7,816 nucleotides of DNA. It comes from an uncultured Clostridia bacterium. GTDB taxonomy: Bacteria; Bacillota; Clostridia; Christensenellales; Borkfalkiaceae. The DNA is taken from positions 1 through 7,816 of the forward strand of contig CALARO010000264.1 of the NCBI GenBank assembly GCA_937888935.1, given 5' to 3'. Below, one piece after another: positions 5,755 to 7,816 of the stretch. The translations under genes were made by a program, and so were the position numbers. Each line of letters starts with the position of its first letter. Position 1 is the first letter of the stretch. The notes below the pieces were generated by a model. It was not told the origin of the DNA and made no database searches. It saw nothing but the letters and a program-made list of their open reading frames with translations.

Positions 5755-6990
5755 TTACGCCGACTTTTTATACACAAGCACCGGCTCTGCGCCGTTTGTG
5801 ATGCACTCTTTCGTAACGATCACTTCTTCCACGTCCGGCTCGGAAGGGATCTTGTACATCACGCCCGTCATCACGCCTTCGATAATCGTGCGCAAGCCGC
5901 GCGCGCCCGTCTTTAAGCGGATAGCCGTCTGCGCGATTTCCCGCACGGCGTCGTCTTCTACGGTGAGTTTCACGCCGTCAAGACCAACGAGCTTCTGATA
6001 CTGCTTGATGATCGCGTTTTTCGGCTCGGTGAGAATTTTTACAAGCGCGTCTTCGTCCAGCGGGTTTAAATTCACCACGATGGGAAGTCTGCCCACAAAC
6101 TCGGGGATCAGCCCGAATTTCGTGAGATCCTGCGGTTTTACATCTTCCAGCGCGGAATAATCCACCTCGTCTTTGCCAAGGCGCACCTTGCCGCCGAAGC
6201 CGAGCGTGGTATCGTCCTTTCTGGAAGCCACGATTTTATCAAGTCCCACGAACGCGCCGCCGCAAATAAACAGAATATTCGTGGTGTCGATTCTCAGGCA
6301 CTCTTGCTGCGGGTGCTTTCTGCCGCCCTGCGGGGGAACGGAAGCCACCGTGCTTTCGATAATTTTCAGAAGCGCCTGCTGCACGCCTTCGCCCGAAACG
6401 TCGCGCGTGATCGAAACGTTTTCGCCCTTGCGCGCGATTTTATCAATTTCGTCGATATAAATGATGCCGCGCTGCGCGCGCGCCACGTCGTAATCCGCGT
6501 TCTGAATGAGTTTTAAAAGAATATTTTCCACGTCTTCGCCGACGTAACCCGCTTCGGTGAGCGTGGTGGCGTCCGCCGCCGCGAACGGCACGTTTAAAAT
6601 GCGCGCCAGCGTTTTGGCAAGCAACGTTTTGCCGCTGCCAGTAGGGCCGAGCAGCAGTATGTTGCTCTTTTCGATTTCTACGTCGTCGTCCTTTTTCTCG
6701 GCAAGCGAGTTGATGCGCTTATAATGGTTGTACACCGCCACGGAAAGAACGCGCTTTGCCTTATCCTGCCCCACGATATATTTATCGAGTTCCGCTTTGA
6801 GTTCGGCGGGTTTTTTCAAGGGTACGGAAACGTTTTCCGTCTTTTCCTTTTCAAGCATCTCGTCGATCATCGTCTTGCAGATTTCCACGCAATTTTCGCA
6901 GATAAACGTTCCTTCGGGGGAAGCGATCAGCTGCATCACTTCGCTTTCCTTTTTTCCGCAAAACGAACAATGTCTTTCTTTATCAAACAT
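5755..6990 (-). CDS. clpX: ATP-dependent unfoldase ClpX
   Basis: ClpX is the AAA+ hexamer that recognises tagged substrates, unfolds them and feeds them into ClpP. The 411-residue product is complete. The N-terminal zinc-binding domain has Cys8, Cys11, Cys31 and Cys34. The AAA+ core shows Walker A GPTGSGKT (115-122), pore loop GYVG (148-151), Walker B IIYIDE (176-181), the RKH loop (224-226), the ClpP-docking loop as LGF (263-265; IGF in many bacteria), Arg301 in the box VII motif PEFVGRLP and sensor 2 GAR (362-364). The start is supported by AAGGAGG at 7000-7006, nine bases upstream. It lies 139 bp downstream of clpP, its working partner, with a stem-loop between. Nothing in the sequence is damaged, in contrast to clpP. 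Confidence 0.98.
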   Translation of the reverse strand: MFDKERHCSFCGKKESEVMQLIASPEGTFICENCVEICKTMIDEMLEKEKTENVSVPLKKPAELKAELDKYIVGQDKAKRVLSVAVYNHYKRINSLAEKKDDDVEIEKSNILLLGPTGSGKTLLAKTLARILNVPFAAADATTLTEAGYVGEDVENILLKLIQNADYDVARAQRGIIYIDEIDKIARKGENVSITRDVSGEGVQQALLKIIESTVASVPPQGGRKHPQQECLRIDTTNILFICGGAFVGLDKIVASRKDDTTLGFGGKVRLGKDEVDYSALEDVKPQDLTKFGLIPEFVGRLPIVVNLNPLDEDALVKILTEPKNAIIKQYQKLVGLDGVKLTVEDDAVREIAQTAIRLKTGARGLRTIIEGVMTGVMYKIPSEPDVEEVIVTKECITNGAEPVLVYKKSA

Positions 6991-6999
6991 TTTCCTTTA

Positions 7000-7006
7000 C
7001 CTCCTT
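7000..7006 (-). promoter_or_regulatory. Strong clpX ribosome binding site
   Basis: AAGGAGG, nearly a full complement to the 16S rRNA tail, nine bases before the clpX ATG. It is the strongest such site in the window and supports the chosen start. Confidence 0.85.
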
Positions 7007-7065
7007 GTGCTTTTTCTTCTGTGCATTTTCGCCGGATATCAACGCAATACAACGAATATAAACAA

Positions 7066-7102
7066 GCGCGCGACTTTCTTTTTACCCCGGAAAGCTGCGC
7101 GC
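7066..7102 (-). terminator. Stem-loop between clpP and clpX, possible partial terminator
   Basis: On the minus strand GCGCGCAGCTTTC (7090-7102) pairs with GAAAGTCGCGCGC (7066-7078): 11 of 13 positions match, with one 2x2 internal mismatch, around an 11-base loop. It is followed by TTGTTTATATT, only moderately T-rich. It lies 28 bp after the clpP stop. It could lower read-through into clpX or serve as a processing site between the two cistrons. Confidence 0.45.
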
Positions 7103-7129
7103 CGTTTTCGTTTTTATCCGGCAGGGAAT

Positions 7130-7723
7130 TTATCTTCTGTCGAACACCTTGTCGATCAAGCCGTATTCACGCGCTTCTTCCGCGGACATATAATTGTCGC
7201 GGTCGGTATCCCGTTCGATAATCGAAAGGTCTTTGCCCGTGTTTTCGGAAAGAATCCGATTGAGCTTGGCTTTGGTGCGCATGATATGATCCGCCTGAAT
7301 TTTAATATCGCTCGCCTGTCCCTGTGCGCCGCCGAGAGGCTGGTGGATCATAATCTCGGAATTGGGCAGCGCGTAGCGTTTGCCTTTCGCGCCGCTCGAT
7401 AATAAAAACGCGCCCATTCTTGCCCCCATTCAAAAAAAAATCGTGCAACGGTCGCACTTCAAAATATTCTTCTTACCGCAAACCCCCTTCCCCGCCGTAA
7501 CCGATCCGCCCGGGGAATTGATATACAGGGAAATATCTTTCCCCGGCTCTTTCCCTTCCAGGTAAATCAGCTGCGCCACTACGGTGTTGGCAAGCGCGTC
7601 GTCGATCTCGCCGCTTAAAAACACGATACGATCGTCGAGCAGGCGGGAATACAGATCGTAAGATCTTTCGCCCGCGCTCGTGCGCTCTACAACGTAGGGG
7701 ATAAGCACGTTCTTTTCTTTCAT
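7130..7723 (-). pseudogene. clpP: ClpP protease subunit, disrupted by a scrambled 72-bp block with in-frame TGA
   Basis: ClpP is the tetradecameric serine peptidase of ClpXP. Read through, 7723-7130 is one frame of 197 codons plus TAA, the normal ClpP length. Residues 1-78 (GERSYDLYSRLL, YINSPGGSVTAG) and 103-197 (MGAFLLSSGAKGKRYALPNSE, IHQPLGG, IERDTDRDNY) are clearly ClpP. His127 and Asp176 of the triad are present. Between them residues 79-102 (7418-7489) match the family poorly, codon 98 is TGA (7430-7432), and codon 102, exactly 25 before His127 where the nucleophilic Ser belongs, is AGA (Arg). Spacings 102-127-176 equal those of E. coli ClpP, so there is no net indel. GGAGG at 7731-7735 sets the start. 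It is either an assembly or read error (favoured, because clpX is intact and follows) or a true inactive gene. Confidence 0.9.
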
Positions 7724-7760
7724 TCGATAGCCTCCGATAGATTTTTAACGATTTTTAGCT

Positions 7761-7788
7761 ATTTTAACCGTTTTTTTCGCGGTTTAAA
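7761..7788 (-). promoter_or_regulatory. Weak candidate promoter for clpP
   Basis: TAAAAT (7761-7766) and TTTAAA (7783-7788) on the minus strand with a 16-bp spacer, each an imperfect match, within an A/T-rich upstream region. The rest of 7724-7816 holds only the clpP ribosome binding site and runs of T broken by CGCGG. I see no CIRCE or CtsR box. clpP might also be transcribed from further upstream, beyond the window. Confidence 0.3.
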
Positions 7789-7816
7789 CGCTTTTTCACG
7801 TTTTTTAAAGAATTAT

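Noticed and set aside
7430..7432. Selenocysteine or other TGA recoding in clpP
   Set aside because: ClpP is not a selenoprotein, the position is a conserved Gly, neighbouring residues are wrong as well, and other genes here (lon, engB, the 84-aa gene) use TGA as stop.
7418..7489. A frameshift in clpP
   Set aside because: Flanks are in the same frame, total length is normal, and the 25 and 49 residue spacings between triad positions are kept, so any indels would have to cancel exactly.
6991..7816. CIRCE or CtsR control sites near clpP and clpX
   Set aside because: I looked for TTAGCACTC/GAGTGCTAA and for GGTCAAA heptad repeats and found neither.
1..7816. A new defence system, mobile element, CRISPR array or RNA gene
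   Set aside because: Genes are core housekeeping in a familiar order. There are no direct-repeat and spacer patterns, transposase, integrase or tRNA-like folds.

Overview
This window is an ordinary stretch of bacterial chromosome whose genes all lie on the minus strand, so transcription runs from high to low coordinates. The order clpP, clpX, lon, engB (ysxC), followed by a small unknown gene, greA and lysS, is typical of Bacillota, especially Clostridia-type genomes. Shine-Dalgarno sites and near-perfect sigma-A promoters fit that lineage. Base composition is intermediate, with intergenic DNA alternating CGCG islands and A/T runs. I cannot name a genus from the sequence.

Layout from the right edge. 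7724-7816 is the clpP upstream region. 7723-7130 is clpP, which is full length in one frame but carries a damaged 72-bp block with an in-frame TGA and an Arg codon where the catalytic Ser belongs. 7129-6991 is a spacer with a strong stem-loop and the clpX ribosome binding site. 6990-5755 is clpX, intact. 5754-5463 is a 292-bp spacer with a 26-bp perfect palindrome (terminator), a TATAAT box and a structured lon leader. 5462-2982 is lon, intact, with a low-complexity linker. 2901-2065 is engB, with unusual charged extensions. 1996-1742 is a small conserved-looking gene of unknown function. 1741-1452 is a long greA leader starting from a consensus promoter and holding an attenuator-like hairpin. 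1451-969 is greA. 939 to the left edge is lysS, truncated by the window end.

ClpP and ClpX form the two-part ClpXP protease, and Lon is a single-chain AAA+ protease, so the right two thirds is a protein quality-control cluster. EngB is a GTPase for 50S ribosome assembly. GreA rescues backtracked RNA polymerase and LysS charges tRNA-Lys, so the left part is a transcription and translation block. The 84-aa gene and greA each have their own promoter with exact TTGACA and TATAAT boxes, and both promoters share the 11-mer TTGACAAACCG.

I see no previously undescribed system, mobile element, CRISPR array, tRNA or rRNA. The points most worth a second look are the scrambled block in clpP (most likely a sequencing or assembly fault), the putative attenuator in the greA leader, the paired promoters, and the lon leader, which has no recognisable Shine-Dalgarno site.
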